Origin: Clostridia bacterium
GTDB taxonomy: Bacteria > Bacillota > Clostridia > Christensenellales > Aristaeellaceae
Direction of reading: 5' to 3'
DNA length: 64,000 bases
Assembly: GCA_017404985.1 (NCBI GenBank)
Contig: JAFRBK010000052.1
Location: 109,198 to 173,197, forward strand
The translations under genes and the position numbers were made by a program. Under the pieces are notes generated by a model, which was given only the letters and a program-made list of their open reading frames with translations, made no database searches and was not told the DNA's origin. How positions within the stretch are numbered: the stretch's first letter is position 1; each line of letters starts with the position of its first letter. This document shows positions 1-13,865 of the stretch, piece after piece.

Positions 1-2
1 AC

Positions 3-869
3 GCGGGAATCCTGCACCACGTGGAGGGAAAATACCACTGGAGCGCCGAGGATTTCCCCGCCAGTGAAATCAGCCTGCGGTCCGCCGCATCGGAAAATTT
101 CATTATTACAGACATCACCGATCCGGCCAACCACCGGGTGATCGGGGAGATGGACCGCTTTACCGCGCCGATGCTTTTGCATGAGAACGCGATCTACATG
201 CACGAAGGCAGGCAGTACCAGGTCGAGAAGTTGGATTTCGACGCCTGCAAGGCCTTCGTCCGCACCGTGGAAACCGGCTATTATACCGACGCGGACCTGA
301 ACATCAACCTGAGCCTGCTGGATATAGAAAAGGAAGAGCCGTTTGCGGGGACTGCGTCGGCCGCGCTGGGCGAGATCAAGGTGACCGCCCTGGTGACCAT
401 GTTTAAAAAAATCCGCTTCGATACCCATGAAACCCTGGGCTTCGGCCACGTGCGCCTGCCGGAGACGGACATGCATACCACGGCCGCCTGGTGGACGCTG
501 CCGGACAGGCTGGCAGCTTCCTTTTCCAGCGATACGCTGAAAAACGGCATGATGGGAATCGCCAACCTGCTGCGGATCGTCTGCCCGCTGTATCTGATGT
601 GCGGGCCGCAGGATATCGCCGTGGTATACCAGGTCAAGAGCCCGCTGACGGACAAGCCGACCCTGATTCTGTACGACAACTGCCCGGGAGGCATCGGGCT
701 GGCCCTGAAGGCTTTCGGCATGCGGGACGTGCTGCTGGGAAAGGCCCTGCAGGTGGCGGAGGACTGCCCCTGTGAATACGGCTGCCCCTCCTGCGTTGGC
801 CCGGTGGGCGAGATCGGGGAGGATGGCAAGAAGACGGCCATCCGCCTGCTGAGGGAGCTGACGAAATGA
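3..869 (+). CDS. mrfA: MrfA-like DEAD/DEAH helicase, C-terminal part (5' truncated by window)
   Basis: The reading frame is open from the first bases of the window, so this is the C-terminal end of a larger protein; the GTG at 21 is internal. It carries the DUF1998/MZB-type zinc region that ends YprA/MrfA superfamily 2 helicases: a four-cysteine cluster near the C terminus (CPC, then CPSC, about positions 766-795) preceded by the conserved NCPGGIG stretch. In Bacillus subtilis MrfA works with the exonuclease MrfB in excision of mitomycin-type DNA damage. The next gene is the MrfB homologue and overlaps by 4 bases (ATGA), so the pair is translationally coupled. The helicase motor domains lie upstream of the window. 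Confidence 0.85.
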   Translation, partial: AGILHHVEGKYHWSAEDFPASEISLRSAASENFIITDITDPANHRVIGEMDRFTAPMLLHENAIYMHEGRQYQVEKLDFDACKAFVRTVETGYYTDADLNINLSLLDIEKEEPFAGTASAALGEIKVTALVTMFKKIRFDTHETLGFGHVRLPETDMHTTAAWWTLPDRLAASFSSDTLKNGMMGIANLLRIVCPLYLMCGPQDIAVVYQVKSPLTDKPTLILYDNCPGGIGLALKAFGMRDVLLGKALQVAEDCPCEYGCPSCVGPVGEIGEDGKKTAIRLLRELTK

Positions 870-2014
870 ACCTGCGGGACAAGCTGAGAGCGGTGGGCGG
901 GGAACCCGGCAAGACCGCCCGGCCGCAGCGGGAACAGAGCGAAGACTGCCGCCACTTTGCGGTATACCGCCCGCTGGAGGAGTTTCCGGGCGCGGAGGGT
1001 CTGACCGGGGAAACCCTGAGCCTGATGACGGAAAAGGAAATGCCGGAGAACCTGGATCCCCGGAAAATCCTGTATCTGGATACGGAAACCACCGGCCTGG
1101 GCGGAAGCGGCAGCGTGGCTTTTCTGGTGGGGATGGGCTACCTGACAGAGGACCGCTTTGAGGTGCACCAGTTTCTGATGCGGGATTATCCGGAGGAACC
1201 GCATCTTCTGCGGCATGTGGCTGCGGGGCTGGGCAAGTTTGAAGCGGTCTGCACGTTTAACGGGGCGGCCTTCGACATTCCGCTGCTGGAAAGCCGTTTT
1301 CTGATGAACCGGATGGATCGGAGCTGCCTGGAAATGCCCCATCTGGACCTTTTGCACCTGTGCCGCCGGCTGTGGAAACTGCGGCTCGGGCGGTGTAACC
1401 TGGGGCGCCTGGAGGAAGTGATCCTGGGCAGGCCGCGGGAAGAGGACCTGCCGGGCAGCGAGGTGCCGGCAAGGTATTTTGCTTATCTGAAAACAAGGCA
1501 GGAAGAACTGCTGAAGGATGTGCTGGAACACAACGCGCAGGACATCGCCTCCCTTTGCGTGCTGCTGAACCACATGGCGTACCTGTATCTGCATCCGGAA
1601 AAAATCGCCTTCAGCGAGGACGTCTACTCCATGGGACGGGCGCTGGAAAAAACCAGGCATCCGGAGGAAGCGCGGCGCTGCTACACGCTGGCCCGGGAAG
1701 GCCGGATGGGGACGGACGCGGGCCGCGCCCTGGCCGCCAGCCACCGGCGGAGCGGAGAGCGGGAGGAAGCGGCCCGGGTCTGGCGGGAAATGATCGCCTG
1801 CCGCCAGGGCGGCGCGGAGCCCTATATCGAGCTCGCCAAGTATGAGGAACATGTCCGGAAGGACCCGGCGGCGGCGCTCCGGCTGACGGAACAGGCCCTG
1901 GCGCTGCTCAGCGAGCCGGGGCTGGAAAACGGCTTTGCTGTACAAGAAGCCAAAAATGAGGTACAATACCGCTATCAACGGCTGAAACGCAAGCTGAAGG
2001 AGCAGAGACCATGA
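866..2014 (+). CDS. mrfB: MrfB-like DEDDh exonuclease with TPR-like C terminus
   Basis: This is a YprB/MrfB-family ribonuclease-H-fold exonuclease that partners the MrfA helicase in DNA-damage repair. Exo I is DTETTG (Asp72, Glu74), Exo II includes FNGAAFDIP (Asp137) and Exo III is HNAQD (His222, Asp226), so the complete DEDDh metal-binding set is present. Residues from about 240 to the end are helical and TPR-like, as in the family. The ATG overlaps the mrfA stop codon, and its own stop overlaps the ATG of the next gene, giving a compact operon. Length (382 aa) is usual. Confidence 0.88.
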   Translation: MNLRDKLRAVGGEPGKTARPQREQSEDCRHFAVYRPLEEFPGAEGLTGETLSLMTEKEMPENLDPRKILYLDTETTGLGGSGSVAFLVGMGYLTEDRFEVHQFLMRDYPEEPHLLRHVAAGLGKFEAVCTFNGAAFDIPLLESRFLMNRMDRSCLEMPHLDLLHLCRRLWKLRLGRCNLGRLEEVILGRPREEDLPGSEVPARYFAYLKTRQEELLKDVLEHNAQDIASLCVLLNHMAYLYLHPEKIAFSEDVYSMGRALEKTRHPEEARRCYTLAREGRMGTDAGRALAASHRRSGEREEAARVWREMIACRQGGAEPYIELAKYEEHVRKDPAAALRLTEQALALLSEPGLENGFAVQEAKNEVQYRYQRLKRKLKEQRP

Positions 2015-3009
2015 GTTTTATGACGGGAATCAAGGCCAACAAGGCCTACAGGCTGCAGAAAAGCGGCGCGACGGAAGAGGCAAAACGCCTGTATGATGAA
2101 TGCTTTGCCGAAGGGCTGAACGACGCACGGTATGTGCTGTCCTACGCCCTGCTGATGATCCGGGACGGGGAATACCAGCGGGCGAAGGAATTTCTGGTGA
2201 AGCACCAGAAGGCGCCGGGCATGACCGGAGAGCAGCGGGTCAACCTGCTGGTGGATTACGCGGCGTGCTGCTTCCGCCTCGGGGACCTGGACAAGGGGAT
2301 CAGCACCCTGGAACAGCAGTTCCGGAAAGGCGAAACCGGCCTGATTTACCAGACGCTGGGATACCTGTATGTGGAAAAATACGACGCGGCGAAAAAACCA
2401 GACTTCGCGGCGGAGCGCGCAGCGGCAGAAGCGGAGACAGCGGCCGCGGAGACTGCGGCGGCAGAAACCGGGGATACGGCCACGGAGACACCGGCAGATG
2501 AAGCCGGGGATACCGCCGGAGAGACGCCGGCGGAAGAAACCGTGGACCAGACCGCGGAGGGGGCCGGAAACAAGGCCGCAGAGGATGGCGGCACGGCCGC
2601 GGAAGCGCCCGGGGAGGAATCCGGCCCGGCGGCGGCTTCCGCACCGGAAGAAAAGCAGCTGACACCGGAAGAAGAATGGAACGCCGGCGTGGAGAAGGCG
2701 GAAGCTTTCCTGCAGAAAGCCGTGGAATACGATGACGAGGACGCGATCTGCCTGGACAACATGGGGCAGTTTCTCTATCGGGTGAAGGAGGATAAAGCGG
2801 CGGCGAAACCTTACTTCGAGAAGGCGCTGGCGATCAAGGACACCCAGATTGATACCCTGTATTTCCTTTCCCGTTATGACGAGGAAGCCGGGGACAGGGC
2901 AGCGGCTGTCGCAAAACTCGAAAAGGCGCTGACCGGGCGGTTCTCACCGCTGAATTATCTGACGAAGGACATGGCGGAGCAGGAAATTGCCCGGCTGAAG
3001 GGAGAATAA
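2011..3009 (+). CDS. TPR-repeat protein with Ala/Glu/Thr-rich insert
   Basis: Unrecognised specifically. Residues 10-130 and 220-330 look like tetratricopeptide helices (for example the CFRLGDLDKGISTLEQQ segment, and later LDNMGQFLYRVKEDKAAAKPY), a fold for protein-protein contacts. Between them, about residues 132-218, is a low-complexity acidic insert built from AAAET, ETPA and GDTA-like units. There is no signal peptide, so it is probably cytoplasmic. The start codon overlaps the mrfB stop, and the signal peptidase gene follows after 4 bases, so it is cotranscribed with both. Whether it assists MrfAB or the signal peptidase cannot be told. Confidence 0.75.
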   Translation: MSFMTGIKANKAYRLQKSGATEEAKRLYDECFAEGLNDARYVLSYALLMIRDGEYQRAKEFLVKHQKAPGMTGEQRVNLLVDYAACCFRLGDLDKGISTLEQQFRKGETGLIYQTLGYLYVEKYDAAKKPDFAAERAAAEAETAAAETAAAETGDTATETPADEAGDTAGETPAEETVDQTAEGAGNKAAEDGGTAAEAPGEESGPAAASAPEEKQLTPEEEWNAGVEKAEAFLQKAVEYDDEDAICLDNMGQFLYRVKEDKAAAKPYFEKALAIKDTQIDTLYFLSRYDEEAGDRAAAVAKLEKALTGRFSPLNYLTKDMAEQEIARLKGE

Positions 3010-3013
3010 GACG

Positions 3014-4147
3014 ATGAACGAGACCGATAAAGCGAAGGAAACCACGGCGGCGGAACAACCGGCGGAGAACGTTCAGGAAAGGCCCGCGGCGGAACAACCG
3101 GCGGAGAACGTTCAGGAGAGGACTGCGGAGGAGCAGCCGGCGGAAAACGTTCCGGAAAAACCCATGGCGGAACAGCCGGCGAAAAACGTTCCGGAAAAGC
3201 CCGCGTCGGAACAGCCAGTGGAAAATGCACAGGAAAAGCCCGCGGAGGGACCGCAGGCGGCGGAAGCAAAGGCTCCGACCAACGGAAAAAAGCGCAGAAA
3301 AGGCAAGAATGGGAAGGAAAAAACATTGGGGCAGGAAATCCTGAGCTGGGTATGGACGCTGCTGGGCGCCGTGCTGATTGCTCTCACGATCCGGGCATTT
3401 ATTTTCGAACCGGTGCGGGTGGACGGCCATTCCATGGACGATACCCTGGCGGACGGGGAAATCATGTTTGTCAGCAAGTTTGACTATTCGAGCAACTGGC
3501 TGAGCTTCTTCTGGCAGGATGATGAAACGAAGGAAAACGCTCCCCGGCTCACGCTGGGCGGAAACCCGTCCGTGAACGATGTGGTGGTCTGCCGTTATCC
3601 GGACCGGGGCGACACGAATTTCGTCAAGCGGGTGGTCGGCCTGCCCGGGGACACCCTGGAGCTGAAGGAGGGCGTGCTGTACCGGAACGGGGAAAAACAG
3701 GAGGAGGCCTTCCTGAATGACGCGTACCGGACCGGAAGCCTGAACGAGATGAATTCCTATGTCGTTCCGAAGAAGGGCGATAAACTGACCTTCAAGGAAG
3801 GAAACGGGTATTACATGCTTTTGCTGAACGGGGAACTCTGGGACGTCCGGAATACCCGGCTTTTCTGCAAGGATCCGGAAGGAAAGGACATGATCTTCTC
3901 CAGCCGGGGCGCGGAAATCGTGTATAAGGGAACTACCTATAAAAACTCGGAACCCGGTTTCACGGACCTGCTGAAAACCCTTTCTGAAACCGAGTTCACC
4001 ATTGACCGGGATTATTTCTTCCTGATGGGCGACCACCGGAACAACTCCAACGACAGCCGGAGCGTCGGCGCCGTGGACCGCAGCATGATCGTCGGCCATG
4101 TCCGCCAGATTGTCTTCCCCTTCAACAAGTGGCGGGGCGTGAAATAA
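3014..4147 (+). CDS. lepB: Signal peptidase I with repeated N-terminal tail
   Basis: Type I signal peptidase, which cleaves signal peptides from exported proteins at the outer face of the membrane. The catalytic Ser140 sits in GHSMDDTL just after one membrane helix (about 110-130), the general base is Lys205 in NFVKRVVGLPGD, and the GDHRNNSNDSRS box is near the C terminus. Unusually, residues 12-80 hold about five degenerate copies of a 13-14-residue unit (AEQPAENVQE-like), followed by a lysine-rich stretch before the membrane helix; this tail should be cytoplasmic. At 377 aa it is much longer than typical signal peptidases (about 180-200 aa), partly because of an insert between the Ser and Lys regions. 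Confidence 0.93.
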   Translation: MNETDKAKETTAAEQPAENVQERPAAEQPAENVQERTAEEQPAENVPEKPMAEQPAKNVPEKPASEQPVENAQEKPAEGPQAAEAKAPTNGKKRRKGKNGKEKTLGQEILSWVWTLLGAVLIALTIRAFIFEPVRVDGHSMDDTLADGEIMFVSKFDYSSNWLSFFWQDDETKENAPRLTLGGNPSVNDVVVCRYPDRGDTNFVKRVVGLPGDTLELKEGVLYRNGEKQEEAFLNDAYRTGSLNEMNSYVVPKKGDKLTFKEGNGYYMLLLNGELWDVRNTRLFCKDPEGKDMIFSSRGAEIVYKGTTYKNSEPGFTDLLKTLSETEFTIDRDYFFLMGDHRNNSNDSRSVGAVDRSMIVGHVRQIVFPFNKWRGVK

Positions 4148-4161
4148 CAAACAGCAACATT

Positions 4162-4199
4162 CTCCCGGCGGGCCTGGAAAAAGCGCCTGCCGGGAGTTT
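4162..4199 (+). terminator. Stem-loop after lepB
   Basis: CTCCCGGC at 4162-4169 pairs with GCCGGGAG at 4189-4196, with further inner pairing, followed by only three T residues. It may be a weak terminator or processing hairpin between lepB and the zinc-ribbon gene. Confidence 0.5.
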
Positions 4200-4216
4200 C
4201 AGAAAAGGAGATCGCT

Positions 4217-5332
4217 ATGGGAAATCTCGTCATGGGATACTGGGACTGCCCTTTTTGCGGGTCGAAAGGCATTGCCGGCACGACGATGAACTGCCCAGCC
4301 TGCGGCCGTGCCCGGGGTGACGTCAAGTTTTATATGAAAAATGTTGCCGAAGGGGAAATCCGGGAGCAGAACGAGCGGGGCGATGTGGAATACCTGAAGG
4401 AAGAGCAGGCAAAATATGTCAGCAAGAACCCGGACTGGTACTGCTCCTTCTGCAATTCCCTGAACAGCGACAATGCCCAGTTCTGCGGGAACTGCGGTGC
4501 TTCCCGGGCGGATTCGGAAAGCAACTATTTTGACATGCTCCAGAAAAAGGAAGAGCGGGAACGCGCCGCAGCCGCAGCACAGCAGCCCGAGCAGAAGCGC
4601 CGGAATCCCCTGGTCATCCTTCTGATTATCGCTGCCATTATTGCCGGGGTTGTCTTTTTCCTGAACAGCAACAAGACGTCCGGCGATCTGAAGGTGACCG
4701 CCCTGAACTGGGACAGGTCCATCAGCATTGAGAAGAACGTCCAATGCAGCGAATCCGGCTGGGAGCTTCCGGAGGGTGCGGAGCTCACGGAGAAAAAGAG
4801 AGAGATTCACCACTACGACAACGTGGTTGACCATTATGAAAAGCGGGAAGTGAAACGATCCCGGCAGGTGGTGGACCACTATGAGACATACTACACCTAC
4901 AAGGACAACGGAAACGGCACCTTCACGGAGGAACCGAACGAGCGGCCGGTCTATACCACGGAGTACTATACCGAGACGGTTTCGGAGCCGGTCTATAAAC
5001 AGGTTGCGCGTTACGCCACGAAATATTATTACACAATCTGGCGATGGAAGCAGGACCGCGAAGAGAAGGCGGCCGGCAATGACCATAACGCCTACTGGCC
5101 GGAGCTGAACCTGGGCGGAGACGAGCGGGAAGCGGGACGGACGGAGGAATACCGCTTCACCGTGGAGGACCAGAAGAAGAATACCACGACTACTTACCGG
5201 CTCGCAGAGGCTGACTGGCGCAATATCCATGTGGACGATACCCTGAACATTACCGCCAAGCGAACCGGAAAAAGCGCATTCATCTCCGACGAAAAGGGAA
5301 ACAAAATCGCGGATGTTGAAGCGGTGCGGTAA
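4217..5332 (+). CDS. Double zinc-ribbon, single-pass membrane protein of unknown function
   Basis: Two four-cysteine zinc modules are visible: CPFC/CPAC (Cys11, 14, 26, 29) and a RanBP2-like CSFC/CGNC (Cys76, 79, 90, 93). A charged linker follows, then one hydrophobic helix (about 131-149), then a soluble domain of about 220 residues rich in Tyr, Thr and charged residues. That domain holds a short internal repeat (VVDHYEKRE and VVDHYETYY). The topology suggests cytoplasmic zinc ribbons and an outer C-terminal domain. The ATG at 4217 has the ribosome site AAAGGAG at the right distance. I do not recognise a function; it lies between lepB and the ATP synthase promoter. Confidence 0.7.
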   Translation: MGNLVMGYWDCPFCGSKGIAGTTMNCPACGRARGDVKFYMKNVAEGEIREQNERGDVEYLKEEQAKYVSKNPDWYCSFCNSLNSDNAQFCGNCGASRADSESNYFDMLQKKEERERAAAAAQQPEQKRRNPLVILLIIAAIIAGVVFFLNSNKTSGDLKVTALNWDRSISIEKNVQCSESGWELPEGAELTEKKREIHHYDNVVDHYEKREVKRSRQVVDHYETYYTYKDNGNGTFTEEPNERPVYTTEYYTETVSEPVYKQVARYATKYYYTIWRWKQDREEKAAGNDHNAYWPELNLGGDEREAGRTEEYRFTVEDQKKNTTTTYRLAEADWRNIHVDDTLNITAKRTGKSAFISDEKGNKIADVEAVR

Positions 5333-5335
5333 TCG

Positions 5336-5364
5336 TTGCAAAACCCCTGCGGATTTGGTAAAAT
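5336..5364 (+). promoter_or_regulatory. Promoter of the atp operon
   Basis: TTGCAA (5336-5341), 17-base spacer and TAAAAT (5359-5364) form a sigma-A-type promoter. It lies immediately after the zinc-ribbon gene and about 35 bases before atpI. Confidence 0.6.
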
Positions 5365-5398
5365 AATCTATAAAGTGTCAACAGGGAGGAATGGGCCG

Positions 5399-5825
5399 GT
5401 GGCGGGGATGGATCCTGCAGTCAAGAAGGAGACGCTGTACACCGCGTCCTGGGTGATTCTGCTCAGCCTGCTTTTGCAGGCAGTATTCCTGGTCATCGGA
5501 GAATGGGATCTGTCCGTGCTGCTGGGGAACCTCGGCGGCGCCGCAGCGGCGATCGGCAGCTATTACCTGCTGGCCCGGACGGTGAGCCGGGCGGTGGAAA
5601 AAGGCACGCCGGAGGACGCCGCGAAGATGGTTAAGGCATCCGCGGGCCTGCGCCTGGCGGGTTCCGCCCTGGTTTGCGTTCTGCTGATTGCCGTGCTGAA
5701 AACCAATGTTTATGCTACGCTGATTCCGCTGCTGTTTCCCCGGATCGGGCTGATGTTCCGCCCGATGATCGACCGGAAACGCGGCGCGGCCTCTCCGGAA
5801 ACGGGGACTGAAGGAAGTGATCTGA

Positions 5826-5833
<8 letters not shown>
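5399..5833 (+). CDS. atpI: ATP synthase subunit I
   Basis: Small hydrophobic protein (about 145 aa) with four predicted membrane helices at the head of the ATP synthase operon, matching AtpI, which helps insert or assemble the c ring. The GTG at 5399 is chosen because AGGGAGGA lies 8 bases upstream; the frame is open back to 5336, and ATG 5408 is a further alternative. The sequence is poorly conserved, as is usual for AtpI, so the call rests on size, topology and position directly before atpB, which it overlaps by 8 bases. Confidence 0.75.
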
Positions 5834-7065
<1,232 letters not shown>

Positions 7066-7110
7066 CCGGAGAGAATGTCCGTACCCACTGCGGACAGAAC
7101 GGGGATTGAC

Positions 7111-7620
7111 ATGCAGAACTTAGAAGTGATTTCCGTCAACATCTGGGCGATTCTGGCTTCCCTGGCCAATCTGCTCCTGTTGACGCTGATCGTGAAGAAG
7201 TTCCTCTTCAAGCCGGTAAAGAAAGTGCTGCAAAGCCGCCGCGCCGCCATTGATGAGGACTATGACCGGGCGAAGACTGCCCGGGAGCAGGCGGAGGAAA
7301 GCCGCGAGCACTATGAGGCTGCCATGGCAGCGGCCCATCAGACGGCGGACCAGATGATTTCCGAAGCCGCCCGGACCGCGGAGCGCCGCGGCAACGACAT
7401 CGTGGCCGAAGCCAGGGAACGGGCTTCGGAGATTCGCCGTCAGGCGGAAAACGACGCGGAGCTGGAGCGGAAGAAGGCGGCGGACGACATGAAGCGGGAA
7501 ATCGCCGACGTATCCGCGCGGCTGACCGGCAAGCTGCTGGAGCGGGAGATCAACGAGGAAGATCACCGCGCATTGATCGACTCCTTCCTGCAGGAGATAG
7601 ACCATGACGACGACAAGTAA
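7111..7620 (+). CDS. atpF: F-type ATP synthase subunit b
   Basis: Peripheral stalk subunit: one N-terminal membrane helix (about residues 8-28 of this start) ending in KKFLFKPV, then a long charged coiled coil. ATG 7111 (MQNLEV) is preferred because family members begin a few residues before the membrane helix and GGGGA precedes it; the frame also offers ATG 7075, which would add 12 residues and has GGAGA very close to it. The 3' end overlaps atpH by 17 bases. Confidence 0.9.
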   Translation: MQNLEVISVNIWAILASLANLLLLTLIVKKFLFKPVKKVLQSRRAAIDEDYDRAKTAREQAEESREHYEAAMAAAHQTADQMISEAARTAERRGNDIVAEARERASEIRRQAENDAELERKKAADDMKREIADVSARLTGKLLEREINEEDHRALIDSFLQEIDHDDDK

Positions 7621-8130
7621 GGAATACGCGCACGCGCTGTTTGCCCTGGCGGCGGAGAACGGCATCATCCGGGAAACGATGGATGGGCTGGTGACCGTAC
7701 AGAGCGCCCTGCTTCAGGCGCCGGAATACCGGCAGCTGCTGCAGAGCCCTGCCATCCAGAAGCAGGAGCGGACCCACGCGCTGGAAGACGTGTTTCAGGG
7801 GAAGATCCCGGACGTGCTCCTGGTGCTGCTGAAGATGATGGTATCCCGGGGACAGATGAACGCCTTCAGCGGAATGGTCCGGGAATATGAAATCCTGGCC
7901 CGGCATTACCAGGGAGAATCCCTGGCCCTGGTTACTTCCGCGGTTCCCCTGAAAGAGGCGGAAACAGTCGCGCTTCGGGCGGCCCTCGAAAAGAAGCTGG
8001 GACGGAAGGTGGTGCTCCACTGCGCCGTGGATCCCGCCCTGATCGGCGGGATGCGCGTGGAAGTAGACAACCAGGTGATCGACGGCAGCATTCGGAACAA
8101 GCTGCAGCAAATCAAGGAAGTGATGAACGC

Positions 8131-8134
<4 letters not shown>
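7604..8134 (+). CDS. atpH: F-type ATP synthase subunit delta
   Basis: Delta (OSCP) subunit, 176 aa, linking the peripheral stalk to the F1 head. Family features are an N-terminal helical domain with the opening YAHALFALA and a C-terminal part ending in [20 protein letters not shown]. The start lies inside the end of atpF and the stop overlaps the atpA start (ATGA), so translation is coupled. Confidence 0.94.
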
Positions 8135-9624
<1,490 letters not shown>

Positions 9625-9627
9625 GCC

Positions 9628-12142
<2,515 letters not shown>

Positions 12143-12144
12143 AC

Positions 12145-12170
12145 AGGGCGGACGGGCAACCGTCCGCCCT
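12145..12170 (+). terminator. GC-rich hairpin at the end of the atp operon
   Basis: AGGGCGGACGG and CCGTCCGCCCT form an 11-bp perfect stem closed by a GCAA (GNRA) tetraloop, directly after the atpC stop. No T-run follows, so it may stabilise or process the atp mRNA rather than terminate it. The next gene starts 29 bases later. Confidence 0.55.
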
Positions 12171-12198
12171 GCCTGCAATGAAGAAGGAGAGAAATCCT

Positions 12199-13458
12199 AT
12201 GGATCAGCTGGAACGGTTTTTAACCTTCGCGGAACAGTCCCCCACCGCTTTCCACGCGGCGGCCAACCTGGCGGAAATGCTGGAAAAGCACGGCTTTGCC
12301 CGCCTGACGGAAACAGACCCGTGGCTGGTGGACGCCGGCGGAAAGTACTATGTGGTGCGGAACGATTCCGCCGTGATCGCCTTCAGCGTGCCGGAAACCG
12401 GCTTTGCTTCCTTCCGGATCGCAGCGGCGCATTCGGATTCGCCGGCTTTCAAGCTGAAAGAGCATTTTGAGGACGCTTCCGGGGATTATTGCCGGATCAA
12501 TGTGGAGAAGTACGGCGGGATGATCATGTCCTCCTGGCTGGACCGGCCCCTTTCGGTCGCCGGGCGGCTGGCGGTCCGGGAGGGGGACGGGGTCGGCGTC
12601 CGGCTCGTGAACCTGGACCGGGACGCGCTGCTGATTCCGAACCAGCCGATCCATTTCAACCGGGAGATCAACGACGGCTTTAAATACGACCCCCAGACGG
12701 ACCTGATGGCGCTGTACGGGCCGAAGGAAAAAGCGGGCGCCCTGATGAAGGAGATCGCGGAAGCGGCCGGAGTGGAGGAAAAGGACGTGCTGAGCCACGA
12801 CCTGTTCCTTTACAGCCGGCAGAACGCCAGCATCTGGGGCGCGGAGGACGCTTACTTCTCCTGCGGGAGGATTGACGACCTGGAATGCGCCTGGGCGGCG
12901 ATGACGGCGATGACGGAAAGCCCGGCCCGGGACGCGATCAACGTCTGCGCCGTTTTCGACAATGAGGAAGTGGGCTCGGGCACCCGGCAGGGCGCGGATT
13001 CGGGCTTCCTGTACGATACCCTGACGCGGCTGGGCTTTGCCCTGGGCGCCTCTGACGGGGAAATCCGGGCGGCGGTGGCCGGCGGGTTTTTGGTTTCCGC
13101 GGACAACGCCCATGCGGTCCATCCCAACCATCCGGAAAGATTCGACAAACAGAACCGGGTGTATATGAACAAGGGCGTGGTAATCAAACACAACGCCAGC
13201 CAGAAATATTCCACGGACGCGGTATCCGGCGCCCGGTTCTCCCTGATTTGCGAAAGGGCGGGCGTGCCGGTGCAGCATTTTGCGAACCGCAGCGACCTGC
13301 CCGGCGGCTCCACGCTGGCGACCTATTCCGTCCGCCATGTGTCCATGGAAACCGTGGATATCGGCCTGGCCCAGCTGGCGATGCATTCCGTCTGTGAAAC
13401 CGCCGGGACAGCGGACCTGGAGTACCTGATTGCTGCCCTGAAGGAATTCTGGAACTGA
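12199..13458 (+). CDS. M18 family aminopeptidase
   Basis: Cytosolic zinc aminopeptidase of the M18 family (aspartyl aminopeptidase-like, often annotated ApeB/PepC). Metal ligands are seen in AAHSDSPAF (His78), FDNEEVGSGT and near the C terminus; HPNHPERFDKQN and the final GGSTLATY and DIGLAQLAMHS motifs are typical of the family. The ATG at 12199 is chosen over 12178 because AAGGAGAG lies between the two at a proper distance. Length, 419 aa, is normal. It could be transcribed by readthrough from the atp operon. Confidence 0.93.
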   Translation: MDQLERFLTFAEQSPTAFHAAANLAEMLEKHGFARLTETDPWLVDAGGKYYVVRNDSAVIAFSVPETGFASFRIAAAHSDSPAFKLKEHFEDASGDYCRINVEKYGGMIMSSWLDRPLSVAGRLAVREGDGVGVRLVNLDRDALLIPNQPIHFNREINDGFKYDPQTDLMALYGPKEKAGALMKEIAEAAGVEEKDVLSHDLFLYSRQNASIWGAEDAYFSCGRIDDLECAWAAMTAMTESPARDAINVCAVFDNEEVGSGTRQGADSGFLYDTLTRLGFALGASDGEIRAAVAGGFLVSADNAHAVHPNHPERFDKQNRVYMNKGVVIKHNASQKYSTDAVSGARFSLICERAGVPVQHFANRSDLPGGSTLATYSVRHVSMETVDIGLAQLAMHSVCETAGTADLEYLIAALKEFWN

Positions 13459-13503
13459 AGACGGCGGCGCGATCCAAAATACAGGCAAAAAACAATCGGC
13501 CGC

Positions 13504-13532
13504 TTGACAGAATCCGGACAGAAGCGTATGCT
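13504..13532 (+). promoter_or_regulatory. Promoter of the T-box/trpXYZ unit
   Basis: TTGACA (13504-13509), a 17-base spacer and TATGCT (13527-13532) precede the T-box leader by a few bases. Confidence 0.7.
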
Positions 13533-13539
13533 TTCCTCA

Positions 13540-13809
13540 AACCGATGAGGGAGAAGAGTAGCTTCCCCGCGGCACGGTACAGGGAGCCGCCGACAGTGGA
13601 ACGGCGGTCCGTGCGGAGGATGTGAATGGACTTCCGAGGGTGCACCGAAAGGCAGCGAGTAGGATGCAACGGGGACCGTACCCGTTATCCGGGCGGCACG
13701 TATCAGGGGTACGTGAAGAAAGAGAAGGTTTTCCTCCGGGAAGGCCAAGCTGAGTGGCACCGCGAAATATCCGCCTCAGTACGCTGTAAACAGCGCGCTG
13801 GGGTTTTTT
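13540..13809 (+). promoter_or_regulatory. T-box riboswitch, tryptophan specifier (UGG)
   Basis: Leader with the hallmarks of a T-box. The specifier loop reads GTGAA-TGG-ACTTC, putting the Trp codon TGG at 13627-13629. The T-box sequence TGGCACCGCG (binds the tRNA NCCA end) is at 13755-13764. CTGAG just before it can pair with CTCAG at 13775-13779 to form the antiterminator. The same CCTCAG (13774-13779) can instead pair with the CTGGGG before TTTTTT (13804-13809) to form the terminator. Uncharged tRNA-Trp should therefore turn on the downstream importer. Confidence 0.93.
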
Positions 13810-13865
13810 GTTTCGCTTCCCCTGAACAACACATTACTATTTCAGGTGAAAGGAAGGACAAAACA

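Noticed and set aside
2300-2762. Overlapping frames in the Ala/Glu-rich stretch of the TPR gene
   Set aside because: Several frames are open only because of the repeated GC-rich codons; none has a ribosome site or domain.
13626-13865. In-frame extension of TrpX through the T-box
   Set aside because: The region is a structured leader with terminator; the signal peptide begins at 13866.
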